DNA of 64,000 bases from an uncultured Clostridia bacterium (lineage in GTDB: Bacteria > Bacillota > Clostridia > Christensenellales > Borkfalkiaceae), in the NCBI GenBank assembly GCA_934271275.1, contig CAKQRD010000001.1:62001-126000 (forward strand). The letters are read 5' to 3'. A program made the position numbers and the translations under genes. Shown here one piece after another: positions 43,490-51,937 of this stretch; the first letter of the stretch is position 1, and every line of letters starts with the position of its first letter. The notes under the pieces are model-generated. The model searched no databases. It worked only from the letters and a program-made list of their open reading frames with translations, and was not told the origin of the DNA.

Positions 43490-45253
43490 TTAAGCGTTTA
43501 CCGCCGCCAGAAGGTCGTTTTTTATAGCTTCCAGCTTTTTATCGGCTTCTTCCAAGGAATCCGCTTTTACGCCGTAATAGAACTTGATTTTGGGTTCCGT
43601 ACCCGAGGGGCGGGCGCAACACCAGCCGTCTTCTAATTCGTAATATAAAACGTCGCTCGCGGGAAGGTCCGTTTTCTCCGTTTTTCCCGTCGCGGTATCG
43701 GTAATAACGCCCGTAGAGTAATCGCGGATTTTAAGGATTTTCGCACCGCCGAAGCTTTTTTTCGGGTTTTCGCGAAGCTCCTTCATCAGCTCTTTTATGC
43801 GTTTCGCGCCGTCCGCGCCTTTAAGCGTTTCGGTATGCAAGCCCTCGCGATAATAGCCGTATTTTGCATAAAGCTCTTCGAGCGCGGAAGAAAGCGATTT
43901 GCCTTGACTTTTATAATAAGCCGCCGCCTCGCACAGCTTCGCCGCCGCGCCCACCGCGTCCTTATCCCGCGCGTAGTCGCCGACGAGCGAGCCGTAACTC
44001 TCCTCGAACCCGAATATATACTCGTAAGCCCCCGCCGTCGCGGAAAGCCTGCCGCCGTTTTCGCGTTTCGCGTCCTCGAACGACTTTATTTTTTCGCCTA
44101 TGTACTTAAAGCCCGTCAGAACCTCTATAAGCGTTACACCGTAGCTTTTGCAGACGGCTTTCGCCATATCGGTGGAAACTATCGTGGTAACGACCGCCGC
44201 ATCCTTCGGATTTTCGGGCAAAAGCCCTTTCTCCTTCTTTCTCGCAAGAATGTATTCGAGAATAAACGTCCCGCTCGCGTTGCCCGTAAGCGGCAGGTAT
44301 TCGCCGTTTTCCTTTCTGAAATACACGCCGAGTCTGTCCGAATCGGGATCGGTCGCGAGGATTATATCCGCGTTCTTCTCTTTAGCGAGCTTTAACGCCA
44401 AGGTAAATGCCGCGGGATCTTCGGGGTTGGGGTATTTAAGAGTCGGGAAATCGCCGTTCGGCTCTTCCTGCTCTTTAACGACGTAAACCTCGATAAACCC
44501 GAGTTCTTTAAGAACGCGAAGCACGGGAACGCGTCCCGCTCCGCATAAGGGCGTATATACTATTTTGATTTTATCCGCTTCCGCTTTAAGCGCGTCCTTT
44601 GAAAGGGTAAGACTTTTTATCGCGCCGATGAACGCGTCGTCCGTTTCTTTATCGATAAGCGTTATCGCGCCGCTTTTTAAGGCTTCCGAAAAATCGATTT
44701 TCTTCACCGAAGAGAAATCGGGAACGGCGTTCACGCTGTCTATAATAAGCTTGTCGTATGGCGGAACTATCTGCCCGCCGTCCGAAAAATACACCTTATA
44801 ACCGTTATATTCGGGCGGATTGTGGCTTGCCGTTATCACAACGCCCGCAGTAGCTTTCAGGTATCTTACCGCAAAAGAAAGCTCGGGAGTCGGACGGAGA
44901 GAGGAAAACAGATAGGTTTTAACGCCGTTCGCGGCAAACACCGTCGCCGTTAGCCGCGCGAATTCCTCCGAACGGTTTCTGCTGTCGTAAGCTATAACCG
45001 CGGAAGGCTCGTTCACCGTTTTAACCAGAAAATCGGCAAGCCCCTGCGATGCTTTGCCCACCGTATAAGCGTTCATACGGTTAGTTCCCGCGCCCATAAC
45101 GCCGCGAAGCCCGCCCGTTCCGAACGCGAGGGATTTATAAAATCTGTCCTCGATTTCTTTTTCGTCTTTTATCGCTTTAAGCTCCGCCTTCGTCGCTTCG
45201 TCCGTAAAGTCCGCCGAAAGCCAACGCTCGTATTCCTTTCTGTAATCGTTCAT
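43490..45253 (-). CDS. Phosphoglucomutase/phosphomannomutase
   Basis: 587 residues, alpha-D-phosphohexomutase family, PgcA-like in size. The phosphoserine loop is TASHNPPEYNGYKVY (about 141-155), the metal loop DPDSDRLGV, the sugar loop FGFEESYG and the phosphate-binding loop RPSGTEPKIKFY. It converts mannose 6-phosphate to mannose 1-phosphate (and/or glucose phosphates), linking the ManA domain downstream to ManC upstream. The ATG overlaps the manC stop as ATGA. Specificity between glucose and mannose cannot be read here; context favours dual use. Confidence 0.93.
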   Translation of the reverse strand: MNDYRKEYERWLSADFTDEATKAELKAIKDEKEIEDRFYKSLAFGTGGLRGVMGAGTNRMNAYTVGKASQGLADFLVKTVNEPSAVIAYDSRNRSEEFARLTATVFAANGVKTYLFSSLRPTPELSFAVRYLKATAGVVITASHNPPEYNGYKVYFSDGGQIVPPYDKLIIDSVNAVPDFSSVKKIDFSEALKSGAITLIDKETDDAFIGAIKSLTLSKDALKAEADKIKIVYTPLCGAGRVPVLRVLKELGFIEVYVVKEQEEPNGDFPTLKYPNPEDPAAFTLALKLAKEKNADIILATDPDSDRLGVYFRKENGEYLPLTGNASGTFILEYILARKKEKGLLPENPKDAAVVTTIVSTDMAKAVCKSYGVTLIEVLTGFKYIGEKIKSFEDAKRENGGRLSATAGAYEYIFGFEESYGSLVGDYARDKDAVGAAAKLCEAAAYYKSQGKSLSSALEELYAKYGYYREGLHTETLKGADGAKRIKELMKELRENPKKSFGGAKILKIRDYSTGVITDTATGKTEKTDLPASDVLYYELEDGWCCARPSGTEPKIKFYYGVKADSLEEADKKLEAIKNDLLAAVNA

Positions 45254-46314
45254 AAAAGCTCTTCTTTCCCGCGCGCTTTCAGCTCGTCGGTTATTCTCTT
45301 CACTTCCTGCACTCTCGACTTATCTATAACGAGAACGGCGGAAGGCGTTTCCACCACCACGAGGTTATCCGCGCCGAGTACCGCGACGGTTCTCCCCGTA
45401 GAATAAACGGTGATTTCCTTACTGTCTATGATAACGTTGTCTCCTACAGAGATATTTCCGTTCTCGTCCTGCGCGTGAAAGACTTTCAGCATATCGAAGC
45501 TGCCCACGTCGTTCCAGCCGAACGAGGCGGGTATCACGCTTATTAAGTCCGTTTTTTCCATCACTCCGTAATCTATGGACACGGAAGGAATCTGCGGATA
45601 AATTCTGTTTATAACCTCATCCTCTTCGGGCGTGCCGACGGCTTTTTTAATCTCTTCTATCGGGGCGTAAACCTCGGGAAGATGCCTTTTAAGCTCCTCC
45701 TCTATCACGCTCGCGCGGAACACGAACACGCCGCTGTTCCAGACGTATTTCCCGCTTTTTAAATACTCCTCCGCTTTTTCGAGAGAAGGCTTTTCCACAA
45801 AGCGTTCGACCTTTTTAACCACCCCTTCGCCCGCCGAAAAACGGATATATCCGTAGCCCGTCGCGGGGAAAGTCGGAGTTATGCCGACGGTGACTATTCC
45901 GCCTTTTTCCGCGGCGGAAACGGCAAGTCTTAAAACCCGCGCGTATTCCTCTTCGTCCTTTACGAACGCGTCCGAGGGGGTTACTATCATAACGCCGTCG
46001 CCGAATTTTTTTAAGATATACGCCGCCGCGTAGCCTATGCACGCCGCGGTGTTCCTTGCGGAAGGCTCTTTAAGAACGTTTTCCGCTTTTATTCTGCCCT
46101 TCGCGATTTTAATAAGCTCGTCCGATTGCAGAACGCTCGTCACTGCAAACACGTTCTCTCTGTCCGCAACCTTAAAAATTCTGTCCGCGGTCTCGTTTAT
46201 CATCGCTTCTTTGCCGCTTAAAGAAAGAAGCTGTTTCGGACGGGCTTTCGTGGAAAGCGGCCAGAATCTCGTGCCGCCGCCGCCCGCCATTATAACGCCG
46301 TAAACCTTGGTCAT
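45250..46314 (-). CDS. manC: Mannose-1-phosphate guanylyltransferase
   Basis: Makes GDP-mannose from mannose 1-phosphate and GTP. Its 354 residues include all expected motifs: VIMAGGGGTRFWPLSTKARP, EPSARNTAACI, TPSDAFV, TFPATGYGYIRF, RFVEKP, VWNSGVFVF and GWNDVGSF. It lacks the C-terminal cupin isomerase of long ManC proteins. The ATG at 46314 overlaps the sugar-transferase stop as ATGA; the long upstream in-frame extension would lie wholly inside that gene and is rejected. Supplies donor for the glycosyltransferases downstream. Confidence 0.94.
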   Translation of the reverse strand: MTKVYGVIMAGGGGTRFWPLSTKARPKQLLSLSGKEAMINETADRIFKVADRENVFAVTSVLQSDELIKIAKGRIKAENVLKEPSARNTAACIGYAAAYILKKFGDGVMIVTPSDAFVKDEEEYARVLRLAVSAAEKGGIVTVGITPTFPATGYGYIRFSAGEGVVKKVERFVEKPSLEKAEEYLKSGKYVWNSGVFVFRASVIEEELKRHLPEVYAPIEEIKKAVGTPEEDEVINRIYPQIPSVSIDYGVMEKTDLISVIPASFGWNDVGSFDMLKVFHAQDENGNISVGDNVIIDSKEITVYSTGRTVAVLGADNLVVVETPSAVLVIDKSRVQEVKRITDELKARGKEELL

Positions 46315-47102
46315 TTCGCCCCCGTTCTCTTGAAAACGCATACAATCGTCTTGAAAATTATCTTTATATCCAGCCATACCGACTGATGATCGACGTAATA
46401 AAGCTCTAATTTCTGTCTTTCGCCGCTGTCGTAGGTCACGTTGTTTCTGCCGTGAGAAGCCCACCAGCCTATCATACCGGGCTTCACGGACAAAAGCTTG
46501 TCCGCCTGCTCGCCGTATTTTTCGATAAGCTCGCTTTTCATAATCGGGCGCGGCCCGATGAGCGAAATATCTCCGACGAACACCGACCAGATATTCGGAA
46601 GCTCGTCGAGAGAAGTCTTTCTCAAAAACTTGCCGAGCTTCGTAATCCTCGGATCGTTTTCTATCTTGTATTCACGCTTATAAACTTCAAGCTCCTCGGG
46701 CGTTAAAACGTCCTCTAACCTGTCCGCGTTCTTTTTCATACTGCGGAATTTGGGAATTTTTATAACCTTTCCGCCCTTTCCCATTCTCTCGTGCCGATAA
46801 AAAACGGAACCGCCGTCCGAGCATTTCACCGCTATCGCGAGAATTAAATACAGCCAGCAGAAAAGTATTAAAAACAGCCCCGAAGATATTATATCGAAGG
46901 TTCTTTTAAAAAACAAAAAGCACCCGTAGCGAAAACCCTTACGCGGAGAAAACGCGTTCTCCGTCTCTTGGCTTGCGGTTTTCCCCTGAAAAACCGCCTC
47001 TTCCGCCGCTACCGTGCCGTCGGTCGCGGCAAGCTCGTCGTTCGGGCGCGCCGCGTTTGTTTCGGTATTATTTATATCGCCGATATGCGAATTATTACTC
47101 AC
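46311..47102 (-). CDS. Undecaprenyl-phosphate sugar phosphotransferase (initiating sugar transferase)
   Basis: 263 residues. A hydrophilic, low-complexity N-terminus (about 1-60) leads to one membrane helix (about 70-93) and the bacterial sugar transferase domain: VFYRHERMGKGGKVIKIPKFRSM, DPRITKLGKFLRKTSLDELP and GDISLIGPRPIM. It loads the first sugar phosphate on undecaprenyl phosphate, starting each repeat unit (WbaP/RfbP catalytic part). GTG start with GGAG 7 bp upstream. It is the first gene after the promoter at 47148-47176 and leads the sugar-nucleotide genes. Confidence 0.92.
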   Translation of the reverse strand: MSNNSHIGDINNTETNAARPNDELAATDGTVAAEEAVFQGKTASQETENAFSPRKGFRYGCFLFFKRTFDIISSGLFLILFCWLYLILAIAVKCSDGGSVFYRHERMGKGGKVIKIPKFRSMKKNADRLEDVLTPEELEVYKREYKIENDPRITKLGKFLRKTSLDELPNIWSVFVGDISLIGPRPIMKSELIEKYGEQADKLLSVKPGMIGWWASHGRNNVTYDSGERQKLELYYVDHQSVWLDIKIIFKTIVCVFKRTGAK

Positions 47103-47147
47103 AAAAAAGCTCCGTAAAGTTTTCTTTATTATCCTTTCGGTTTACAC

Positions 47148-47176
47148 AGTATACCACATATTAACCGCGTTTGCAA
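47148..47176 (-). promoter_or_regulatory. Promoter of the polysaccharide operon
   Basis: TTGCAA (47171-47176), a 17-bp spacer and TATACT (47148-47153) on the minus strand, about 46 bp before the GTG start. Confidence 0.75.
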
Positions 47177-47239
47177 GCGAAAAACGCTTTTCCCCGCTTT
47201 TTCGCCGCCATATTTCGGAAGCGGCTTCAAACACCGCCG

Positions 47240-47698
47240 TTATTTCCCCGTTTTCTTCCTTTTTTCCTTAAAATATTCGGTTATCATCTCCGAACATTCC
47301 TTTTCCAGAACGCCGCCCTCGAACTCCGTGCAGTGGTTAAGTCCGCTCATTTCGAGAACGGGATAAAGGCTCACCGCGCAGCCGCTCTTTTTTTCGTACG
47401 CGCCGAAATACACCTTTTTTATCCTCGCCCCCGCGATCGCCCCCGCGCACATCGCGCAAGGCTCTAACGTGACGTACATTTCCGCATTTTCGAGCCGCCT
47501 GCTTTTAAGCTTTCTGCACGCCTTTTCTATCGCGAGAATTTCCGCGTGAGCCGTGGGGAGCTGTTTTTCTTCGGTTCGGTTATACGCTCTCGCTAAAATT
47601 TTTCCGTCCGAAACTATCACCGCGCCTATCGGCACTTCGTCATTATCCCTCGCGCGAATCGCCTCTTTCATCGCCGCGCGCATAAATTTTATTTCCAT
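47240..47698 (-). CDS. tadA: tRNA adenosine(34) deaminase
   Basis: Converts A34 to inosine in tRNA-Arg(ACG). Its 152 residues have the zinc deaminase motifs HAE (His51, Glu53) and PCAMCAGAI (Cys81, Cys84), and the usual C-terminal tail. AAGG precedes the ATG. It lies between the M14 peptidase gene and the glycan operon on the same strand, without tight coupling to either. Confidence 0.95.
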   Translation of the reverse strand: MEIKFMRAAMKEAIRARDNDEVPIGAVIVSDGKILARAYNRTEEKQLPTAHAEILAIEKACRKLKSRRLENAEMYVTLEPCAMCAGAIAGARIKKVYFGAYEKKSGCAVSLYPVLEMSGLNHCTEFEGGVLEKECSEMITEYFKEKRKKTGK

Positions 47699-47785
47699 AA
47701 CCTTAAAGTCCTTTTCGCGTTATCCGCCGCGCTTAATCGGCTTTTGCCTCTCCGTTTCCGAAGTTAGTCGCCCCTCTTGTGCAGC

Positions 47786-48562
47786 TTATACTTTGACCTC
47801 CGAAAGCGCGTTTATAACCGCTTCGAGCGTTCCCGCGTTCTTTTTAAAAATCTCTTTCGCGTGCCGTTTTTTTATCGGGTGAGAAAGCCTGTCGCTTCCC
47901 ACCTCTATCGTCAGCGCGGGAATTTTAAGTTTTTCCACACACCAGTCCTTATACCCGCCAGCCGAACCCACCGCGCTTTTTAAAAGATAGCCCGTGCTTA
48001 AAGAAACGGCTTTCGCTATTTTATAATCGCGCGCACGCCGCGCCTCGTCCTGATAAAATTCCCAGTAAATCTCTTCGCCCTTGGAGTGGTAGCTCAAAGT
48101 CGCCTGCGGTTTTATTTTTAAGGTAAAATCCCTTAACGCCCGCGTTTCTTTTTCGGAAAACGGGAATTTTCCGACGTAATTTTCCGCGCCCGCGGTAAAA
48201 ACGTTCTTCGCTCCCGTACCCCACCGCGCATCGAAGTTCACGTTCAGATCCACACCGTTCGCATTCGCCTTGTAAAGCGGATTTTCGGAAAGCGCGACGG
48301 ATATTCCGTCGGGGTTTAAGGCGGGGATAAAATAAACCGTTCCGCGCGTTCCGCGGCGGATAAAATCTTTTATCTGCAACATTCCGAGATATGCGCATAT
48401 GTACTCCCGCGCGTGCATCGCGTACTGCGCTATAATCACGGGCTTTTCGGTCTTTTTCACCGCAAAAAAGTATATCGGCGCGCCCCTTTCGCTTTCACCT
48501 ATCACGCCCTTTTCTCCGCGAAAACCGCCGTAAAATTCTTTTAAGTCACCCAAAACGTTCAT
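47786..48562 (-). CDS. M14-family zinc carboxypeptidase
   Basis: 258 residues, no signal peptide, so cytoplasmic. Zinc ligands are seen in MHAREY (His50, Glu53) and SYHSKGEE (His159), and the catalytic glutamate in ALTIEVG (Glu220); PALNPDG and VDLNVNFDARW are also typical. The nearest relatives would be gamma-D-glutamyl-diaminopimelate peptidases that trim peptidoglycan peptides (recycling), which fits its cytoplasmic location. There is no clear ribosome binding site; it starts 15 bp after the rlmH stop and may depend on read-through translation. Confidence 0.88.
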   Translation of the reverse strand: MNVLGDLKEFYGGFRGEKGVIGESERGAPIYFFAVKKTEKPVIIAQYAMHAREYICAYLGMLQIKDFIRRGTRGTVYFIPALNPDGISVALSENPLYKANANGVDLNVNFDARWGTGAKNVFTAGAENYVGKFPFSEKETRALRDFTLKIKPQATLSYHSKGEEIYWEFYQDEARRARDYKIAKAVSLSTGYLLKSAVGSAGGYKDWCVEKLKIPALTIEVGSDRLSHPIKKRHAKEIFKKNAGTLEAVINALSEVKV

Positions 48563-48577
48563 AGGGCAGTATATGCG

Positions 48578-49048
48578 CTATTTATGATACGCCGTGCCTG
48601 CCGAAATGGAAAACGCCCTGTAAATCTGCTCGACGAGCATAAGCCTGAACAGCGTGTGCGGAAAGGTCATATCTGAAAAGGAGATAAGCTCCCGCGCTCT
48701 TTTTTTCACTTCGTCCGCAAGCCCGTAAGACCCGCCTATAACGAAAGAGACCGTTCCGCGCTCGTCCGCCGCCTTTTTCAGCTTTTCGGAAAACGCCTTG
48801 CTCGAAAGCTTTTTCCCCTCAATCGCGGAGACGAAAACGTAGCCTTTAAGGTGCGGCAAAATGCGCTCGCCCTCGCGCTCCTTTATAATATTTATCTCGC
48901 CGTCCTCGGCTTTTTTAAAGTTCTCTTCCTCTACCTCGATAATTTTAAATTCGCAGTAGCGGGAAAGCCTTTTCGCGTATTCCGCAATGCCTTCCTCAAA
49001 ATATTTTTCCTTAACCCTGCCCACGCAAACGATATTTACTTTTATCAT
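48578..49048 (-). CDS. rlmH: 23S rRNA pseudouridine(1915) N3-methyltransferase
   Basis: SPOUT methyltransferase acting on helix 69 of 23S rRNA. It has 156 residues, near the normal 159. Diagnostic segments are VCVGRVKEKYFEEGIAEYAKRL, FVIGGSYGL (SAM-binding knot) and the C-terminal MLVEQIYRAFSISAGTAYHK. The ATG at 49048 overlaps the CPBP-gene stop as ATGA; the ten-residue upstream extension is not part of the family. Confidence 0.97.
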   Translation of the reverse strand: MIKVNIVCVGRVKEKYFEEGIAEYAKRLSRYCEFKIIEVEEENFKKAEDGEINIIKEREGERILPHLKGYVFVSAIEGKKLSSKAFSEKLKKAADERGTVSFVIGGSYGLADEVKKRARELISFSDMTFPHTLFRLMLVEQIYRAFSISAGTAYHK

Positions 49049-50049
49049 AACAAGCTCGCCGCCCCCATAAGAACGCACGCAAGAACGCCCACCGCTCCGA
49101 ACGGCAGAATAAAGTCCTTTGCCGAAAATTTTTCTTCGTTTTCCGTTTTTTTCGGCTTTCCCGTTTCGGTAGCGGTTGCTTTCTCCGCCGTTTTTCCGCG
49201 TTCAACCGTTTCGCGCGCCGCCTTGCGGTCGATAAAGAAAATAAGCGCCGCCGCGAGCATAAGCGCGGCTATTCCCGAAGCGATCAGAACGGGAGAAAAC
49301 AGATTGACTTCCGCGCCGAAAAAGGTGAGCGTAATCACCGCGAAATTATTGAGAAAATGCGCTACCGCAGAGGGGAAAACGCTTCCCGATTTTTTTGCGA
49401 GAATATATAAAATCGCGCCGTATATAAATTGATAAAGAAGTTGCGACAAGGAGCAATGATACAGCGCGAAAATAAGCCCCGAAAACGCCGCGCCCGCAAA
49501 GAGCTTCGCGCCGCTCGTGCCAAAAGCAATCGCGCCGCGGAAAAACGTTTCTTCCGCAATCGCGGGGATAACCGCCAAAGTGAACGATAAAATTATATAT
49601 TCGCCCGCGCCGTTTATTTTTATTTCTGCGTTCGGGAGATTTACGCCGATTTTTGCGAGAAGCTCCGCAAAAGCTGTGTTGATAAACCCGAGTCCGCAAA
49701 AAATTCCCGCCGCAATCAGAACCGTCGCCAAAAGATACGCGGGCTTAAACTTTTTATACCCGAAAATCGCCTTATAACTTCTGCAAGTCGGTTTTTCTTC
49801 GCGATTACGAGACGGCTCTCCGACCGCATCGACCGTCCCGACCGCTCCGTATGCTTTTACAGAAAGAAAGGAAACGGAACAAAGCGCGACCGCCGCAAAC
49901 AGCGGAGAAATCGCGGTGCGGGCAAAGCTATCCTGCGGCAAAACCGAAAGAATCGCCCCGCCGACCAAGGAAAGCACGAAATATAAAGCAATCGCGGCGG
50001 TATAAAGCGCGCCCGCCGCCTGCGATTTGTTTTTTAATAAAACCGGCAT
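49045..50049 (-). CDS. CPBP-family intramembrane metalloprotease
   Basis: 334 residues with about eight membrane helices. The CPBP (Abi) motifs are present: EETFFRG (Glu166, Glu167, Arg171), ALYHCSLSQLLYQ, and AHFLNNF. These form a membrane-embedded active site as in Rce1-like proteases; bacterial members process peptides or act in bacteriocin self-immunity. A basic cytoplasmic loop (about 75-100) and a charged Lys/Glu/Thr-rich loop (about 290-315) are seen. There is no good ribosome binding site. Its 3' end overlaps rlmH. Substrate unknown. Confidence 0.85.
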   Translation of the reverse strand: MPVLLKNKSQAAGALYTAAIALYFVLSLVGGAILSVLPQDSFARTAISPLFAAVALCSVSFLSVKAYGAVGTVDAVGEPSRNREEKPTCRSYKAIFGYKKFKPAYLLATVLIAAGIFCGLGFINTAFAELLAKIGVNLPNAEIKINGAGEYIILSFTLAVIPAIAEETFFRGAIAFGTSGAKLFAGAAFSGLIFALYHCSLSQLLYQFIYGAILYILAKKSGSVFPSAVAHFLNNFAVITLTFFGAEVNLFSPVLIASGIAALMLAAALIFFIDRKAARETVERGKTAEKATATETGKPKKTENEEKFSAKDFILPFGAVGVLACVLMGAASLL

Positions 50050-50081
50050 AATTTTATAGTGGAATATTCTTATATTTTAAA

Positions 50082-50110
50082 GCCGCCGACCGAAAAAGGC
50101 GGTCGGCGGC
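50082..50110 (-). terminator. Terminator of the 50124 gene
   Basis: An 11-bp GC-rich stem, GCCGCCGACCG with its complement, then TTTAAAAT on the minus strand, 13 bp after the stop. Confidence 0.75.
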
Positions 50111-50123
50111 AGAAATTTTTGCG

Positions 50124-50786
50124 TCAGTCGGCAATCGGGTTTATAAGCTCGTTTACCCGTTTAAGGTCCGCGTTTTTGTATTCTTCGTCGTATTCGTTTA
50201 TTTCCGTTGCGGAAATGCTCGCTTTCACGACTTCGAGATCCCCTTTCGTCAAATTAAGCTTTCCGTCGGAAAGAAGCGCGTTAAAGGCGTCGTAAAAAGA
50301 GTACGGCGGCATAATCACGCCCGAATACACCCAACCCCAAGCGTCGTTTCCGAAATATTTACCCGAAGCAAGCCGAGAAGCGACTTCCGTCGCGTGCGCC
50401 GCCCCGCCGTTTATGAACGCGGAAACGACGTATTTTTTCGCATAAAACGCCGCAACGTGTTCGCCCTCTTTTTCTCTCACATCGTAGGAGAAAATATAGG
50501 TTACGAAGTTTTCGTTTTCGATAAATTCGCCGAGATATTTTTCGGCGTTTGCGGAATTTGAATGTTCGTCGAGAACCGCGCAAAGTCTGTGCAGGTCTTT
50601 ATAATCCCCCGACTTGTCGTATTGCCGCGCGTAAAAAGAGGCGGCGGCGGATTCGTTGCCCAAGTCTTCCGAAATTTTGGCGAGAGTCACGGGCGAAAAA
50701 AGCCAAAGCCCGCCGAACAACAGCCCCCCTGCCAGAATTATTGCGGCAAGCGTTATCGCCGCCGTTTTAAGTATCAGTTTTTTCAC
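50124..50786 (-). CDS. Membrane-anchored protein of unknown function
   Basis: 220 residues with one N-terminal membrane helix (about 7-28) and a large, mostly helical outside domain. Repeated short helices (NESAAASFYARQYDKSGDYKDLHRL, then NSANAEKYLGEFIENE) look like TPR or Sel1-like units at about 45-110. The GTG at 50786 is chosen because GGGAGAAGGAAA lies directly upstream; an ATG 29 codons earlier has no site and would add a very basic stretch. A promoter fits at 50946-50974, giving a long leader. No family name can be assigned. Confidence 0.65.
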   Translation of the reverse strand: MKKLILKTAAITLAAIILAGGLLFGGLWLFSPVTLAKISEDLGNESAAASFYARQYDKSGDYKDLHRLCAVLDEHSNSANAEKYLGEFIENENFVTYIFSYDVREKEGEHVAAFYAKKYVVSAFINGGAAHATEVASRLASGKYFGNDAWGWVYSGVIMPPYSFYDAFNALLSDGKLNLTKGDLEVVKASISATEINEYDEEYKNADLKRVNELINPIAD

Positions 50787-50945
50787 TTTCCTTCTCCCAG
50801 AACGTTTCTTCGTGCAAAATTTTTCCGTTCGTAGCTTTTCCGTACTTTTCCGCCCGCCGCTTTTTTCGTACACGGCTCTCTCCTGCCGCTTTTTTCGTAC
50901 TCAAAAACTTGCGGACGGTTTGCGTTACGCATTATTTACGCCTTT

Positions 50946-50974
50946 ATTTTACCAAACGAGCGCATAAAAATCAA
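50946..50974 (-). promoter_or_regulatory. Promoter of the 50124 gene
   Basis: TTGATT (50969-50974), a 17-bp spacer and TAAAAT (50946-50951) on the minus strand, about 160 bp before the GTG. Confidence 0.5.
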
Positions 50975-51052
50975 CTCTTTGCACCCAAAAAACGATATTC
51001 CGTACTAATCGAAGCGTTCCGCGCATAACTTTACGGTGGGAGAATAATTATT

Positions 51053-51748
51053 ATGAAAAGATTTGTTAAACTTACCGCACGCGTTTTGTCTGCGGCAACG
51101 CTCATCGGACTTATGCTTGCGCTCGGCGTTTTTGCGGGGTGCAAAAAGGAAAACGGACTTCTCGAATACGTCAGCGAACTGCGCTCGGACGTTTTTGCGG
51201 CGAACAGCGAAAAATACGATATATCCGCGGCGTACGGTTTTAAGGAAGAACCGTTTATAAACGACGGCAAGGTCGGCGAAAGGGTTTATCGGCTGAATTT
51301 CAGCCTTAAAGGCGCGGAAACGGACGTTGCCGACCGCTCGATTTGTATGGCGTATAAAGGCGAAGAGTATAAGTCGGAGTTTAAGCTGAACCCGCTCACG
51401 GGCGTGCTTTCCGCAAGCTTCGAGATAGAAAATTTCGAGCTTAAAGAATTTACGGCAAGCCTCCTCTCCGGCGCGGAAAACGAAACGCTTTGCTTTAAGT
51501 CGGAGCTTCCCGAAGGCACGCTTTCGCTGTCCGCCGCGCTTACCGCGCTCGAAAAGGCGCAGCCCACCCTTATTGAAAGTTATAAAGACGAAAACGGCAA
51601 TTTTACGGCGGAAATTTACGCGCGGGTTATCGTGAAAGACGGCGCGGCGTTCTGGTACATAGGCTTTGCGGAAGGCAACGGCAAGCTTAAAGCCCTGCTC
51701 GTGAGCGGCGCGACGGGCGAAGTTCTCGCCGTCCGCGAAATTATGTAA
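51053..51748 (+). CDS. Putative lipoprotein of unknown function
   Basis: 231 residues. A lipoprotein signal with lipobox VFAGC (Cys29) is followed by a soluble domain. It opens with a helical stretch (LLEYVSELRSDVFAA) then beta-rich sequence (VYRLNFSLKG, SFEIENFELKEF, AEIYARVIVKDGAAFWYIGF), and ends KALLVSGATGEVLAVREIM, a PepSY-like turn. GGTGGGAG precedes the ATG. It is alone on the plus strand between two minus-strand genes. I do not recognise the family. Confidence 0.7.
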   Translation: MKRFVKLTARVLSAATLIGLMLALGVFAGCKKENGLLEYVSELRSDVFAANSEKYDISAAYGFKEEPFINDGKVGERVYRLNFSLKGAETDVADRSICMAYKGEEYKSEFKLNPLTGVLSASFEIENFELKEFTASLLSGAENETLCFKSELPEGTLSLSAALTALEKAQPTLIESYKDENGNFTAEIYARVIVKDGAAFWYIGFAEGNGKLKALLVSGATGEVLAVREIM

Positions 51749-51884
51749 AAATTTGCGCTTTCACGCAAAAGGTTTATAAATATAAAAAGTCTTGACGTTG
51801 CGCAAAAAGCTTATAAAATCGCAAATAATCGTAAAATTATGTAAAAAGCTTATAAAATCGTAAATTAACACGCAAACGAAAAAA

Positions 51885-51912
51885 CCCCCGCGAGGAATTC
51901 TCCTCGCGGGGG
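51885..51912 (-). terminator. Terminator of gap
   Basis: A 12-bp stem CCCCCGCGAGGA with its complement, with TTTTTTCG following on the minus strand, 25 bp after the gap stop. The lipoprotein gene on the plus strand may also use it. Confidence 0.85.
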
Positions 51913-51937
51913 ATTTCGATTTTTATTTACTCTTTAA

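Noticed and set aside
45250..46464. Longer start for manC at 46464
   Set aside because: The extension would lie entirely inside the upstream sugar transferase gene; the ATG at 46314 overlaps that gene's stop as ATGA and matches the start of the enzyme family.
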